64,000 nucleotides of DNA from Shewanella sp. GD04112 (lineage in GTDB: Bacteria > Pseudomonadota > Gammaproteobacteria > Enterobacterales > Shewanellaceae): positions 2,852,001 to 2,916,000 of the forward strand of contig NZ_JAOEAL010000001.1 in assembly GCF_029835735.1 (NCBI RefSeq), written 5' to 3'. The translations under genes were made by a program, and so were the position numbers. Positions 26,352 to 36,298 of this stretch are shown here, piece after piece (within the stretch, counting starts at the first letter, position 1; every line of letters starts with the position of its first letter). Under the pieces are notes generated by a model. The model did not search any database and had not been told where the DNA came from. It saw only the letters and a program-made list of their open reading frames with translations.

Positions 26352-28532
26352 TTGCGTCTACCTGCTGTGAATAGCGCCCATTTAAAGTTAGCCACCTTTC
26401 TAGGCCTACTGGGTTTAGTGCTCAACATCTACCCTATTCCGCTCTTTGCCAACGTCCAGCTTATTTTAGGTAATGCGGCGGTGGTGATAGTGGCCATTCT
26501 GCTTGGGCCTTGGTATGCCCTGTTTACCGCCTTATTTACGGCAACGGGCTTGATGTTGGCCTGGTCGAGTGCCCACGTGTATCTGGTCTTTTTGCTCGAA
26601 GCGCTGTGGTTAGGGTTTGCTAGGCGCAAAGATGTGCCTATCTTGTATGCCAGCATAGGTTATTGGTTACTGCTCGGCTTGCCATTGATGAGTTTGTACC
26701 TGTGGTTAATTACTGGCATGCCGAGTTACCACATCCCCTTCACCACGATAAAACAAGCCTTTAATGGGATTTTTTACACCACTCTCGGCGAGCTTTGCGT
26801 GGTGGCGCTCCCCAGTTTGTGGCATTTAAAAGATAAGTTAGTGAATCACACTCGTCGCACTATGAGTGCGCAGCTTAGCTATCTGTTTATTTTGATCACT
26901 ACCATCAGCTTACTGACCTCATCTTTAGTGTTTAACCATTATTTTATGGATAAACAACAGGTGTTAATTAATCGGAATCTCGATGACACTGGCATATCTC
27001 TCGGGCATGCCACCGAGAGCTATATCGCGGTCAACACCCGAACCATTGCCAGTGTCGGTAAATTTATCAGTGAGTCTGGCATTCCCTTTGAACAGTGGCA
27101 AACCACACTTAGCAGTGTACAAGGACTCACGCAAAGCTTTACCACCATGTTTATTGCCAATGAACGGGGTGAGATAGTCGCGGGTAGCCCAATCGAAAAG
27201 TTTCAGCAATTAAAGCAAATGGGAAAAATGTTTACAGTGAAGGATAGGGACTACTTTATTCAATCCTTTAATCACCACAACACCTTTGTGTCGCCAGTAT
27301 TTGTGGGGCGATTTATTGGCAAAGAAATTATCATTGCCATCAGTGCACCGATTTTCAAAGAAGGCACAAATGACACCGTAGGCATAGTGCAAGGCAGTCT
27401 CGACTTAAGCTTTTTCTCGAGTATTGATAAACAAAATCAACACCATGAGACACAATCCATCATCTTATTAGATGAGAAGAAAAATATCGTTTATGCCTCC
27501 GAAAGGCTCGGGCTCACCCCATTAGCCCCCTTTAATTTCGTCACCGGCAGCACTGAGTACCGCACGCGATTAAAACTGATGGATATCAATCAAACCGAGG
27601 CGGATACCCCTGAGTATATTTACGCTCATCACCAACTGAATAATGGCTGGCATCTGTATGTGGTTGAGCCGTTTGTCCCGCTACTCACCTTGGCTCAGGA
27701 ACAGTATACCAAGACCATAGTGCTGCTCTTGCTGAGTATGTTAGGTGCCGTGATTATCGCTAAGGCTATCAGTCGCTTAACCACGACGCCCCTCGCCTTA
27801 CTCGCACAGCACTTTAGCCAGACCAAAGATGGCAGTTTTAATGAAGAAAAGTTTGAGCATGAGCTGTTAGATAATAGTACCCCTAAAGAAATCTACAGCC
27901 TGTACGAGAGCTTAGAAGCCAATCAACAAGCACTGCTCAGTTATCAACTCGAGTTAGAGGATAAAGTCAAACAGCGCACCATGGACTTGGAAATCGCGAA
28001 TCGCAAACTCAAAGACATGGCGGAGCGCGATTCACTCACCAATCTGTATAACCGCCGTTATACCGAGAAACAGTTCCTGCATATTCAAGATCTGTGTGAG
28101 CGTGGCCAAGATGCGATTGCCGTGGTGCTACTGGATCTCGACTTCTTCAAAAAAGTGAATGATACCTACGGCCACCTTGCCGGCGATGAATGCCTACGGG
28201 TAATGGCGGAAGTATTATCGAGTCACTTTAAGCGCGATGTCGATTTGCTCTGCCGTTACGGTGGTGAAGAGTTCGTGTTGATATTACCTATGTGTAATAC
28301 CTTGAAAGTTGAGCAACATCTTAATGATTTCCGTGAGAAACTCGCTAGGGTGGTGATTACTAACCCGGCCGATCAAGTAACCTTTAGCGTCACCGTAAGC
28401 ATAGGCGCCATCATTGCCGATGCAGCTTACAGCTCAACGCTTGAAGTCTGGTTAAAGCAGGCGGATGAGAACCTGTATAAGGCTAAGGAGCAAGGGCGCA
28501 ACTGCGTGGTTTGCACCCTTATCAGCGCTTAG
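26352..28532 (+). CDS. Membrane sensor diguanylate cyclase (MASE-like, Cache, GGDEF)
   Basis: Predicted c-di-GMP synthase of 726 residues. N-terminal hydrophobic region (about 10-165) with about six membrane helices, another helix at 177-197, then a periplasmic Cache-like domain (about 200-450), a membrane helix near 460 and a coiled linker. The GGDEF domain (about 565-722) has LTNLYNRRYTE, LDLDFFKKVND and GGEEF; an I-site R-D-V-D precedes it by five residues. Start is TTG with AAGGAA six bases upstream. Its end overlaps the convergent esterase gene by 4 bp. Confidence 0.9.
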   Translation: MRLPAVNSAHLKLATFLGLLGLVLNIYPIPLFANVQLILGNAAVVIVAILLGPWYALFTALFTATGLMLAWSSAHVYLVFLLEALWLGFARRKDVPILYASIGYWLLLGLPLMSLYLWLITGMPSYHIPFTTIKQAFNGIFYTTLGELCVVALPSLWHLKDKLVNHTRRTMSAQLSYLFILITTISLLTSSLVFNHYFMDKQQVLINRNLDDTGISLGHATESYIAVNTRTIASVGKFISESGIPFEQWQTTLSSVQGLTQSFTTMFIANERGEIVAGSPIEKFQQLKQMGKMFTVKDRDYFIQSFNHHNTFVSPVFVGRFIGKEIIIAISAPIFKEGTNDTVGIVQGSLDLSFFSSIDKQNQHHETQSIILLDEKKNIVYASERLGLTPLAPFNFVTGSTEYRTRLKLMDINQTEADTPEYIYAHHQLNNGWHLYVVEPFVPLLTLAQEQYTKTIVLLLLSMLGAVIIAKAISRLTTTPLALLAQHFSQTKDGSFNEEKFEHELLDNSTPKEIYSLYESLEANQQALLSYQLELEDKVKQRTMDLEIANRKLKDMAERDSLTNLYNRRYTEKQFLHIQDLCERGQDAIAVVLLDLDFFKKVNDTYGHLAGDECLRVMAEVLSSHFKRDVDLLCRYGGEEFVLILPMCNTLKVEQHLNDFREKLARVVITNPADQVTFSVTVSIGAIIADAAYSSTLEVWLKQADENLYKAKEQGRNCVVCTLISA

Positions 28533-29995
28533 TTCGGCATGTGCGCGGCGCGATACTGGTCAATCCGCGTTAGCATGTAGGGGAAAAACGGATTCCATTT
28601 TTGGCGTAACATTTCCGAGGCGGGCACGCTATACACCCCTCGCTCGCCACGGGATGCAGCCGCGCCAATTTGGATCCTGAGTAATTTTTCATTATTTTTA
28701 ATGCCATACAGCCCATCATCCTCATCGAATGGCAAGGCCACATGGGACAAGGAATACACACCCGCTGGCCAGTGCAAGGATAACGACTCCACCTCAGGTT
28801 CGCTGTTATCCTGCGGCATAACCCCAAACTCCCGCGCTTGAACCTGCGTCGTCTCGCTGTCTTGATTTTCAATCAAGGTGCCACGGTAATGGATGCTATC
28901 GCGCGACGTCGGTAATAAACTCGGCAACGGATCATTGACCATCAACTTACTGTTTATCACGGTTCGGTTCATATCAAACAGTACTAATTCATGGCCCTTC
29001 TCGGGCAGAACTTGGTAAAGCAAATCCACCACGGCGGCACTTGAAACAGTAGCATCGGCGACGGATTGAAAGGTTAAAATGTCAGGGATCTGCCCACGCT
29101 GCGAAGGCGTTAAGCCACTCAATAGGCTCTGATTACGCAGCGCTAATTGGTAAACCACATCACCCGCGTTTACCGCAAAAGAAGTGTATTTAAAGGGATC
29201 GTATTCCATCTGAATACTGTTCCACTGCAACTTATCTAAGTCGAGTAAACGGCCAATCCAGCTTTGCCAACGGGCCGCTGCCGCAATCGGAGCAAGCCCA
29301 ATGGCGGGCGACATAAAAATCATCCCCGCGTAATCGGGCGCTTTTTCTTGATTGATAAGCTCAAGTTCATGGTTTAGCGCTACCGCGGCGCCCGTTGAAA
29401 AGCCAATCACAAACAGCGGCTTACCTTTAAGCTCTTGTTTCATATGCGCCGTCGCCAAATTCATCGCGGCGGCTAAGTCCTGCCAGTACAGGCTTGTCAA
29501 ACCACTCGGAATAGTGCCATGGCCAGGGAGTCTTAATCCGAGCACATGGGCTTTACCCTTAAAATGTGCCGCCACATTTGACATGGCATAGGGCGAATCC
29601 GACATACCATGGAGAAGGAGTACACCAAAGGGCGCATTGGCCTTAGGCCACTCGAAGGTGCGATTCCAGTTATGGGGCCAACGGGCGGGATCCGACAGGC
29701 TATTTTTAACATAACGATTCACGGGTGATGCATCCGTCGCCGAGACTTTTTTAAGGACTTTATTCTCCACTTCGGCAAATAACTTATCTTCTAAGGCGAT
29801 GTAATCACTGAATTTGTCTAATTTGGTGTTATAGCGAAACTCGTTTTTAAGTTCTGTGGTGTGCCAGAGGGAGAGATCGGGCCTAGCATTGAGAAAGTGT
29901 ATCCCTGTCACCAATAGGGCGACGGCAATCCCCAAACAGGCATAAAATGCCGCGAAAAATAGATGCTTGGTTGAGCCTATGATGATGGCTTTCAT
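28529..29995 (-). CDS. Alpha/beta hydrolase, membrane-anchored esterase/lipase-like
   Basis: Protein of 488 residues with one N-terminal membrane helix (about 12-34) and a periplasmic alpha/beta-hydrolase domain. FGVLLLHGMSDSPYAM gives the oxyanion region near residue 123, and the nucleophile elbow is GFSTGAAVAL near 197. Larger than a typical serine lysophospholipase (about 300), with extra C-terminal sequence. Substrate unknown. No operon partner. Confidence 0.82.
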   Translation of the reverse strand: MKAIIIGSTKHLFFAAFYACLGIAVALLVTGIHFLNARPDLSLWHTTELKNEFRYNTKLDKFSDYIALEDKLFAEVENKVLKKVSATDASPVNRYVKNSLSDPARWPHNWNRTFEWPKANAPFGVLLLHGMSDSPYAMSNVAAHFKGKAHVLGLRLPGHGTIPSGLTSLYWQDLAAAMNLATAHMKQELKGKPLFVIGFSTGAAVALNHELELINQEKAPDYAGMIFMSPAIGLAPIAAAARWQSWIGRLLDLDKLQWNSIQMEYDPFKYTSFAVNAGDVVYQLALRNQSLLSGLTPSQRGQIPDILTFQSVADATVSSAAVVDLLYQVLPEKGHELVLFDMNRTVINSKLMVNDPLPSLLPTSRDSIHYRGTLIENQDSETTQVQAREFGVMPQDNSEPEVESLSLHWPAGVYSLSHVALPFDEDDGLYGIKNNEKLLRIQIGAAASRGERGVYSVPASEMLRQKWNPFFPYMLTRIDQYRAAHMPN

Positions 29996-30159
29996 TCTCG
30001 TCCCTTGGATCCCATAAAATGCGCAATTAGATTATAAGGTTAGATAAAAAAAAACCTCAACTTTCATGTTTAAGATTTGATCTCGCAACCATTTAGTTTC
30101 GGCAGCGTGCCTAAGTTAGGGTAAGATCCGCCCCACTTTGACTCCCATATTCGACTCTT

Positions 30160-30696
30160 ATGCACACTGGCCCAGCCGCAGCCACCTATGCGTTTTATCT
30201 CCCCAATCCCCCACTCCTGCCTGAAGATTGGCATTGGTCGCAGGATAACGCGATAGCAGAACTCATCGCCTTAAATGGTAATCACTGGCGTAAGATATTC
30301 ACAATTATGGCAAAAATTTGCGCGCCCAGTGAGGATTGGCGCAATTATCGCGACAATCAGTTACTCAAACAGCAGCAAATGTTATTGATAGGTGCCAATG
30401 CCCTCTCGCCACATGCCAATATTCATATTGTCTGTGGGCAAGCCGCGGCCACGGCATTAGGGATTGCTGCCGATAGCCACATCGCCACTAACGCACTGCA
30501 AACAAACGCGCAGCGAACAACCGAGCTGCAATTGATGCAAGACTCACAGGCTAAACTGCAAGACGTCACAGCGATGCTGCAAGTACAATCCCCGCACACA
30601 AGTTGTGTACTGCTCACGCCCTATTTAGACTATCGCCAATACTCAAACGCTTTGATTGCCCTGACGCGTCACCACCTTAAAGCGAAGCACAGCTAA
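30160..30696 (+). CDS. Hypothetical protein, possibly DUF6942
   Basis: Soluble protein of 178 residues. Features: YAFYLPNPPLLPEDWHW near the start, W-rich NHWRKIFTIMAKICAPSEDWRNYRDNQLLKQQQMLLIG in the middle and SCVLLTPYLDYRQYSNALI at the end. I recall a Shewanella family (DUF6942) of this kind but cannot confirm it. No membrane segment. Monocistronic, with a terminator 117 bp downstream. Confidence 0.65.
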   Translation: MHTGPAAATYAFYLPNPPLLPEDWHWSQDNAIAELIALNGNHWRKIFTIMAKICAPSEDWRNYRDNQLLKQQQMLLIGANALSPHANIHIVCGQAAATALGIAADSHIATNALQTNAQRTTELQLMQDSQAKLQDVTAMLQVQSPHTSCVLLTPYLDYRQYSNALIALTRHHLKAKHS

Positions 30697-30711
30697 AGGA
30701 ATGCAGCTGAA

Positions 30712-30741
30712 CTCAATGCAACTCTGCTCAATGCAACTCAG
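30712..30741. repeat. 15-bp tandem duplication
   Basis: CTCAATGCAACTCTG followed by CTCAATGCAACTCAG (one mismatch), plus a partial third copy TTCAATACGGC, starting 16 bases after the stop codon of the preceding gene. Confidence 0.75.
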
Positions 30742-30812
30742 TTCAATACGGCTAAGCACAAAGTGACTAAGCCGAAAACAACTTGGCGAGATTGCATTAA
30801 GCATTCGCACAT

Positions 30813-30840
30813 AAAAAAGCACCCGATTAGGGTGCTTTTT
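30813..30840. terminator. Bidirectional terminator between convergent genes
   Basis: AAAAAGCACCC / GGGTGCTTTTT perfect stem of eleven pairs with a five-base loop. Confidence 0.9.
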
Positions 30841-30870
30841 CGTTAATTTTCAGACCGTAAGCGTCTTCAA

Positions 30871-31701
30871 TTAATCGTAAATCGTGGGGATAGGTTGACG
30901 CTTATGCTGCGTGGCCTGGTAGATATTGATAAGCTTTTCTTCCACGGCCTTATCGACGGCTTTCCCTTCGAGGAAATCATCGATTTGCTCATAGGTCAGC
31001 CCGAGCGCCACTTCATCTTCGAGTAGCGGTTGATTGTCTTCCAAATCCGCGGTTGGTGCTTTATAGACTAAGGACTCTGGTGCGCCCAAATACGCCGCTA
31101 CCTGACGCACTTGGCGTTTGTTGAGGCCAAATAAAGGCGCGAGATCGCAGGCACCATCGCCCCATTTAGTATAAAAACCCGTGATATTCTCGGCGCTATG
31201 ATCTGTACCCACCACTAAGCCACCCACTAAACCGGCTAACTCATACTGGGCAATCATGCGCATCCGCGCTTTCACGTTACCTTTAATAAAATCGACTTTT
31301 GCCGCATCCGGTGAATGCAATCCCGCTTCGACAAAGGCCGTTAAGGTGGCTTGATGCACACCATCAACCCCTTGATGCACATTGATGGTGACTAATTTGG
31401 TCGGCTGAATAAATTGGCAAGCTTGCTGAGCTTCGTGCTCATCTTTTTGAATTTGATAGGGTAAGCGCACCGCAATAAACTGATAGCCGCCGTCAGGATT
31501 CTCGCTATTGAGGCTATCAACGGCCAACTGGCATAGACGTCCTGCCGTGGACGAATCCACACCACCGCTGATCCCAAGGACCAAGGCTTTGCTGCGGGCT
31601 GCTTGCAGTTTAGATTTTATAAACGCCACACGGCGCTGCACTTCGAACTCAGGATCGATTGTCTTGAGTACCTTCATTTCTGTTAAGATCTGCGCTTTCA
31701 C
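30871..31701 (-). CDS. nadE: NAD+ synthase, ammonia-dependent
   Basis: Last step of NAD synthesis: amidation of deamido-NAD with ammonia and ATP. 276 residues from a GTG start, chosen because AAGGTGG lies eight bases upstream and the protein then begins MKAQILTEMKVLKTIDPEFE, as in relatives. An ATG at 31761 would add 20 unconserved residues. Motifs: PP-loop LGISGGVDSSTAGRL near residue 42, GTDHSAENITGF and FGLNKRQVRQ. No glutaminase domain, so it uses free ammonia. Confidence 0.94.
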   Translation of the reverse strand: MKAQILTEMKVLKTIDPEFEVQRRVAFIKSKLQAARSKALVLGISGGVDSSTAGRLCQLAVDSLNSENPDGGYQFIAVRLPYQIQKDEHEAQQACQFIQPTKLVTINVHQGVDGVHQATLTAFVEAGLHSPDAAKVDFIKGNVKARMRMIAQYELAGLVGGLVVGTDHSAENITGFYTKWGDGACDLAPLFGLNKRQVRQVAAYLGAPESLVYKAPTADLEDNQPLLEDEVALGLTYEQIDDFLEGKAVDKAVEEKLINIYQATQHKRQPIPTIYD

Positions 31702-31856
31702 CGAAAATTCCACCTTAATATTCGCTGTTATTGGGAGCAGTGATTCGGCTAACGTTATCATTTATTCGGGTCTGCCTGTAGCAAAAATTAACATCCACAG
31801 GGTTAATTGTTGAGAAAACGTCATTGGCTCAAATTTTTGTCTCTCCCAAAAACAAC

Positions 31857-31889
31857 AAGGGCAATAACGGTTTGCCGCTATTGCCCTTA
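31857..31889 (-). terminator. Terminator after gsk
   Basis: AAGGGCAATA(A)CGG / CCG(C)TATTGCCCTT stem, loop of about five, with T-rich sequence on the outgoing minus strand. Confidence 0.8.
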
Positions 31890-31910
31890 TTTACTTAAAC
31901 CTATGTAGGC

Positions 31911-33215
31911 TTATCTTTCCCAGTAAGATTCTTCTAAGCTGTCTTCACGCTCAGGTAAACCGCGGGAGAGACGCGGACTATGCTGCGCTAACACCTCGTA
32001 AGCCACGCGGTTAGCGTACTTACAAATTTGGGAGAATGACGAATAGCACAGACCATCACGCTTGTGCTTGCTTGAACCTGGCACATTGGTCTTGTGGAAG
32101 GTATTGGCCGCCAAGTCGTGCAACAACGCTGACAACGCGCCATCACCGGCACCGTTGGTGTTACCGATTTTCTCTGGGCCGCCCATGTAAGGCGAAATAT
32201 GGGCATAGACTTTAATCGGGTTTTCGCAGTCACGCTTCAGCTTAGGACGCGAGAACTCATAACGGTTAAATTCGGGGATTGCACCGGGCAGCAGTGTATG
32301 GGTGGTTTCACGCTTTTCGGCATCATCGGTATAACCCGCGGTGTAAAGCCCGATTGGGCCAGCAGTAGTTAACACCATATCACACCACTCGAGGGCTTTT
32401 TCGCTGGCAAGCAGCGGATCGCGAAATCCGGTTAAGGCCTCACCTTCATCTTCGTTCATCGCCAAAATGGTCACATGCTCTTGGATAAAGTTTTGCCACC
32501 AGACCGGATCTTCTTCGATTAAGAAGCGTGTGCCTAAGGTCAATACCACCGGGACTTCGGCCGCTTTGGCATATTCAATCGCGCACATGGCCGCATCGGT
32601 GATCCTGTCGCCGCCGCTGGCACGCATTAAATAGGCGGTTAATACCAAAGCAGAGCTGCCCTGCACTACGTCTTTATCAATGTATTCAGGGGTCAACTTG
32701 TCCATCGCGCCTTTACTGATCGCAAAGGTACGCTCACCGCAATCGGAAATCAGGGTGAAACAGCGGCCGATAGGACCATCGACGGGTTGCAGGAAGTTAA
32801 GGTCAACCTTAGAGGAAGTGTTGCAAAGATAACGGTAGGCGTAACTGCCGACTTCGATATTTTGGCTCATCACCCCAAACAACACTGAGCGGTCATCGGC
32901 CAAAATAGAATAATTGTGCACTGTGTTACCAATAGTGCCACCCGCAAACTCATCGCTGATCAAACCGTTTTGTTTCAGCTCGGTATACAGAGCATGCGCT
33001 TGCTCGTCATTGATAAGCGTCGAATTTCCCTTAGGTAAACCATAACGGCCGAGCAACTCATCCTCTACCTTGGCTTCGATATCCACTAGGGTTTGATCGA
33101 TACCGCTGACATAAGTCGAAAAGGGTTGAGGTTGCTGCGTTAATTGCTCAAGCAATGGGTCACGGGTTTTGACCGGAAAATAATGTTTCGATTTGCGCTG
33201 ACCGGGAAACTTCAT
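31911..33215 (-). CDS. gsk: Inosine/guanosine kinase
   Basis: PfkB-family nucleoside kinase of 434 residues (E. coli Gsk is 434) that phosphorylates inosine and guanosine for purine salvage. Starts MKFPGQRKSKHYFPV, the usual Gsk N terminus; FAGGTIGNTVHNYSILADD is the substrate-binding part, and IGNTNGAGDGALSALLHDL near residue 360 is the PfkB signature with catalytic Asp. Position near hemH and adk matches E. coli. Confidence 0.95.
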   Translation of the reverse strand: MKFPGQRKSKHYFPVKTRDPLLEQLTQQPQPFSTYVSGIDQTLVDIEAKVEDELLGRYGLPKGNSTLINDEQAHALYTELKQNGLISDEFAGGTIGNTVHNYSILADDRSVLFGVMSQNIEVGSYAYRYLCNTSSKVDLNFLQPVDGPIGRCFTLISDCGERTFAISKGAMDKLTPEYIDKDVVQGSSALVLTAYLMRASGGDRITDAAMCAIEYAKAAEVPVVLTLGTRFLIEEDPVWWQNFIQEHVTILAMNEDEGEALTGFRDPLLASEKALEWCDMVLTTAGPIGLYTAGYTDDAEKRETTHTLLPGAIPEFNRYEFSRPKLKRDCENPIKVYAHISPYMGGPEKIGNTNGAGDGALSALLHDLAANTFHKTNVPGSSKHKRDGLCYSSFSQICKYANRVAYEVLAQHSPRLSRGLPEREDSLEESYWER

Positions 33216-33405
33216 AGTGGCTCTCTTTTCCTGGCATCCATGCTAATGGGCATTACAATGAGCCTGCGCTCATCGTGTCCTAAAAATAATGAGTCTAGGC
33301 TAGAGAGATAAAAAATCCACTCCCGAGCCACAAAGGGCGCAGATTCTACCATAAAATCAGCATGAAACTAGGCCGTCTTTCGGTTTCAACGGGAGAAATT
33401 TACCG

Positions 33406-34410
33406 TCACTCTGCGCGTATCCAAGGTTGAGCTTGTTCTTGCACCAGTTGCCTGAGCAGCTCGATATGGAGCTCATCATCATTTAGACAGGGAATAAAGT
33501 GATAGGCCTCACCGCCCGCATGCAGGAAAGTCTCTTTACCGCCAATGGAAATTTCTTCTAAAGTTTCAAGGCAATCGGTGGCAAAGGCTGGGCAAATGAC
33601 ATCGACACTTTTTACGCCTTGGCGGGGTAAATCGGCCAGCAGCTCATCGGCATAGGGGGTTAACCACTCTTCTTTTCCGAAGCGGGATTGGAAACACACC
33701 TGCCATTGTCCGTCGGTTAACTCCAGCGCTTGCGCCAATAACTTGGCCGTCGCGCGGCACTGCTCAGGATAGGGATCGCCTTCGGTGGCATAACGCAGCG
33801 GAATACCGTGGAAGGATAAAATCAACTTATCGGCCTGCCCATGGGTTTTCCAGTGGCGCTTAACCGAATGCGCTAAGGCCGCGATATAAGCGTCATGGTC
33901 AAAATACTGTTTGCTGAAACGCAGCTCAGGAATGTCACGCACTTGGGTAAAATACTGCGCCACCGCATCGAACACACTGGCGACGGTTGAGCAGGAATAT
34001 TGCGGATACAGCGGCAGAACCACGATACGTTCGGCGCCTTGGGCCTTAAGTTTGGCAAAGCCGCTATCAATCGAAGGATTGCCATAGCTCATGCCCAGTT
34101 CCACCGGAATGGTTTGATTAAAGGTCGCGCTCAGATCCGTAGCTAACTTTTGCGCCTGCTGCTCGCTTATCACCATCAGCGGCGAGCCCTGCTCCGTCCA
34201 CACGCTCTGATACAGTTTGGCCACCTTGGCGGGTCGGGTGTTAAGGATTATTCCCTGCAAAATCGGCTGCCACAGCCAAGGGGACAAATCGACGACCCGA
34301 GGATCACTTAAAAACTGTTTGAGGAATCGCTTAACCGCTTTGGGAGTGGGTTCATCGGGCGTGCCGAGATTGACCAATAACACGCCAAACGCAGGAGAGG
34401 GAGAAGTCAA
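33406..34410 (-). CDS. hemH: Ferrochelatase
   Basis: Inserts iron into protoporphyrin IX, the last step of heme synthesis; important in a cytochrome-rich genus. 334 residues from a TTG codon at 34410 preceded by AAAGG at seven bases; the longer frame from ATG 34452 lacks a ribosome-binding site. Visible: FGVLLVNLGTPDEPTPKAVKRFL at the start, YPQYSCSTVAS, LSFHGIPLRYATEGDPY with the conserved His, and CPAFATDCLETLEEI with the conserved Glu. Start choice is less sure than the function. Confidence 0.94.
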   Translation of the reverse strand: MTSPSPAFGVLLVNLGTPDEPTPKAVKRFLKQFLSDPRVVDLSPWLWQPILQGIILNTRPAKVAKLYQSVWTEQGSPLMVISEQQAQKLATDLSATFNQTIPVELGMSYGNPSIDSGFAKLKAQGAERIVVLPLYPQYSCSTVASVFDAVAQYFTQVRDIPELRFSKQYFDHDAYIAALAHSVKRHWKTHGQADKLILSFHGIPLRYATEGDPYPEQCRATAKLLAQALELTDGQWQVCFQSRFGKEEWLTPYADELLADLPRQGVKSVDVICPAFATDCLETLEEISIGGKETFLHAGGEAYHFIPCLNDDELHIELLRQLVQEQAQPWIRAE

Positions 34411-34463
34411 TGTGGTACCTTTTATCAGCCAAATACCACGGCAGGCTAACATTCAGTTGCCAA

Positions 34464-34493
34464 TAAAAAAAGCCTGCAATAGCAGGCTTTTTC
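34464..34493. terminator. Hairpin between adk and hemH
   Basis: AAAAAAGCCTGC / GCAGGCTTTTT perfect stem with a short loop, in the adk-hemH gap; should terminate or attenuate adk transcripts on the minus strand. Confidence 0.85.
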
Positions 34494-34531
34494 CTAATAT
34501 GAGAACTTGTTCTCGAATTTAGCAATGATGC

Positions 34532-35176
34532 TTATTTCAGCACGCTGGCTAATTGTGCACTCACAGCCGCTACCGACTGAGTACCATCAAACTTGTGGTA
34601 TTGAGTGTTACCCGCCGCAGCCACTTTGCCATAGTATTCAACCAATGGCTTAGTTTGCTCGTGGTAAATGCCTAAACGCTTACGCACTGTGGCTTCTTCG
34701 TCATCTGGACGAATCGCTAAGTCTTCGCCTGTTACATCGTCCTTGCCTTCCACTTTAGGTGGATTGAATACCACGTGGTAAACACGGCCAGAACCAGGGT
34801 GAACGCGACGACCGCTCATGCGCTTAACGATTTCTTCGTCTGGCACATCGATTTCGATCACGTGATCAATGCTGATACCGTTTGCCGCCATCGCATCCGC
34901 TTGTGGGATAGTGCGTGGGAAACCGTCTAACAGGAAACCTTTAACACAGTCGTCCTGTGCGATACGCTCTTTAACCAGTCCAATGATCAGATCATCAGAA
35001 ACCAGTTGGCCTGCATCCATCACTTTCTTCGCTTCTAAACCCAGCGGAGTACCGGCTTTAACGGCAGCACGTAACATGTCGCCAGTAGAAATTTGTGGGA
35101 TACCATACTGTTCCATAATGAACTGGGCCTGGGTACCTTTACCGGCACCTGGGGCGCCCAATAGGATAATGCGCAT
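34532..35176 (-). CDS. adk: Adenylate kinase
   Basis: Balances AMP, ADP and ATP. 214 residues, exactly the E. coli length, beginning MRIILLGAPGAGKGTQ (Walker A). The LID and core motifs are normal: DGFPRTIPQAD near 84, GRRVHPGSGRVYHVVFNPPKVEGKDDVTGE. Start chosen at 35176 with GAGGA upstream. Follows the conserved htpG-adk-hemH order. Confidence 0.97.
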   Translation of the reverse strand: MRIILLGAPGAGKGTQAQFIMEQYGIPQISTGDMLRAAVKAGTPLGLEAKKVMDAGQLVSDDLIIGLVKERIAQDDCVKGFLLDGFPRTIPQADAMAANGISIDHVIEIDVPDEEIVKRMSGRRVHPGSGRVYHVVFNPPKVEGKDDVTGEDLAIRPDDEEATVRKRLGIYHEQTKPLVEYYGKVAAAGNTQYHKFDGTQSVAAVSAQLASVLK

Positions 35177-35317
35177 CTCAAGAGTCCTCTTTTTCGCATT
35201 GATATTCTTCTTAGGGCGGCGATCTTCGCACATCTGGCCGCCATTGAGAAGGCTTTTAGCTTCGACTTTAGCCTCAGAAACCGCAAATAAATCGCAGTTT
35301 TGCGGCCAATTTAATCC

Positions 35318-36181
35318 TTAATAGAGCAAGGTATAGAGCTTACGGCGATACTGATTCGCCAGACTATTGCCTTGCCCAAGCGCCGTTAAAATCTCCATAA
35401 AGACTTGTTTTACTTTGCCATTTTCAGCGGTTAAGTCTTTAGATAAGACACTGTATAAATGTGCGAGCGCTTCTTCGTCTCGGTGGGCCGAATGCAAGGC
35501 CTTACAAAGTTCGAGTAATAACACTAAATCCTGCGGATTATGCTCGAACTTCTGCTGCAAATCACGAATTTCTGGCGTGTCCGCCGCATCCAAGGCAAGG
35601 GTTAATTTCGCCTTTAAGCTCTGGTAATAACCATCTTGGTCGGCAAGGCCAATCTGCTCGAGTAGCAGCTGCGCTTGGGCGAGTTCACCTTGCATCAAGT
35701 ACACATCGGCAAGCACTAAACTCACCTCGGCCGCCTGATTGGAGGCGCTGTAGGCGTCTTTCAGTAACACGGCCGCCGTGGATAAATCTTCCGCCGATAC
35801 TTGGCTTAAGGCTAACAGGGCTTTGGCTTGCTCAAGCTGTAATTGCCATAAGGGTGGCAAGTGTTTCTCCAGCATAGCGTTGACCTGCGCTACCTCTTGC
35901 ATGCCCGCAAAGCCATCTATTGGCTGGCCCTTATCAAGCACTAAGGTGGTCGGCAGTGCTTGAATACGGAAATAGTTAGCGATTTCCAGCTCGGTTTCGC
36001 AGTTCACTTTCGCCAGCACAAAACGGCCAGCATGTTGCGTGGCAAGTTGCTCGAGTGTTTGCACCATGGCAACACTCTGCGGCTGTGGCTGGGCCCAAAA
36101 CACCATCACCACCAGTTGCTGCATCGAAGCATCAACCACTTGCTGAATATTGTCTTTCGTTAGATCGAGGATATTGTCCAT
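35318..36181 (-). CDS. cnoX: Thioredoxin-fold co-chaperone YbbN (CnoX)-like
   Basis: Protein of 287 residues: N-terminal thioredoxin fold (about 1-110) followed by TPR-like helices (about 120-285), the CnoX/YbbN design of chaperedoxins that protect clients from oxidative aggregation and pass them to chaperonins. The thioredoxin active site that should read CxxC after FWA is QPQS (FWAQPQPQS), so no redox cysteine is present there. Start at 36181 with AAGGAAAA upstream. It lies between htpG and adk, i.e. among chaperone genes. Confidence 0.87.
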   Translation of the reverse strand: MDNILDLTKDNIQQVVDASMQQLVVMVFWAQPQPQSVAMVQTLEQLATQHAGRFVLAKVNCETELEIANYFRIQALPTTLVLDKGQPIDGFAGMQEVAQVNAMLEKHLPPLWQLQLEQAKALLALSQVSAEDLSTAAVLLKDAYSASNQAAEVSLVLADVYLMQGELAQAQLLLEQIGLADQDGYYQSLKAKLTLALDAADTPEIRDLQQKFEHNPQDLVLLLELCKALHSAHRDEEALAHLYSVLSKDLTAENGKVKQVFMEILTALGQGNSLANQYRRKLYTLLY

Positions 36182-36298
36182 GGTTTTCCTTACTCCCAAA
36201 CTGACACCTCTACAGAGAAATGCCCTAGGATAATGCGACTCGCGCTGCCTAAAACGGAATCGGGGCACTTGTGTCTCGACTCAAGTGCCCCGAATGTC

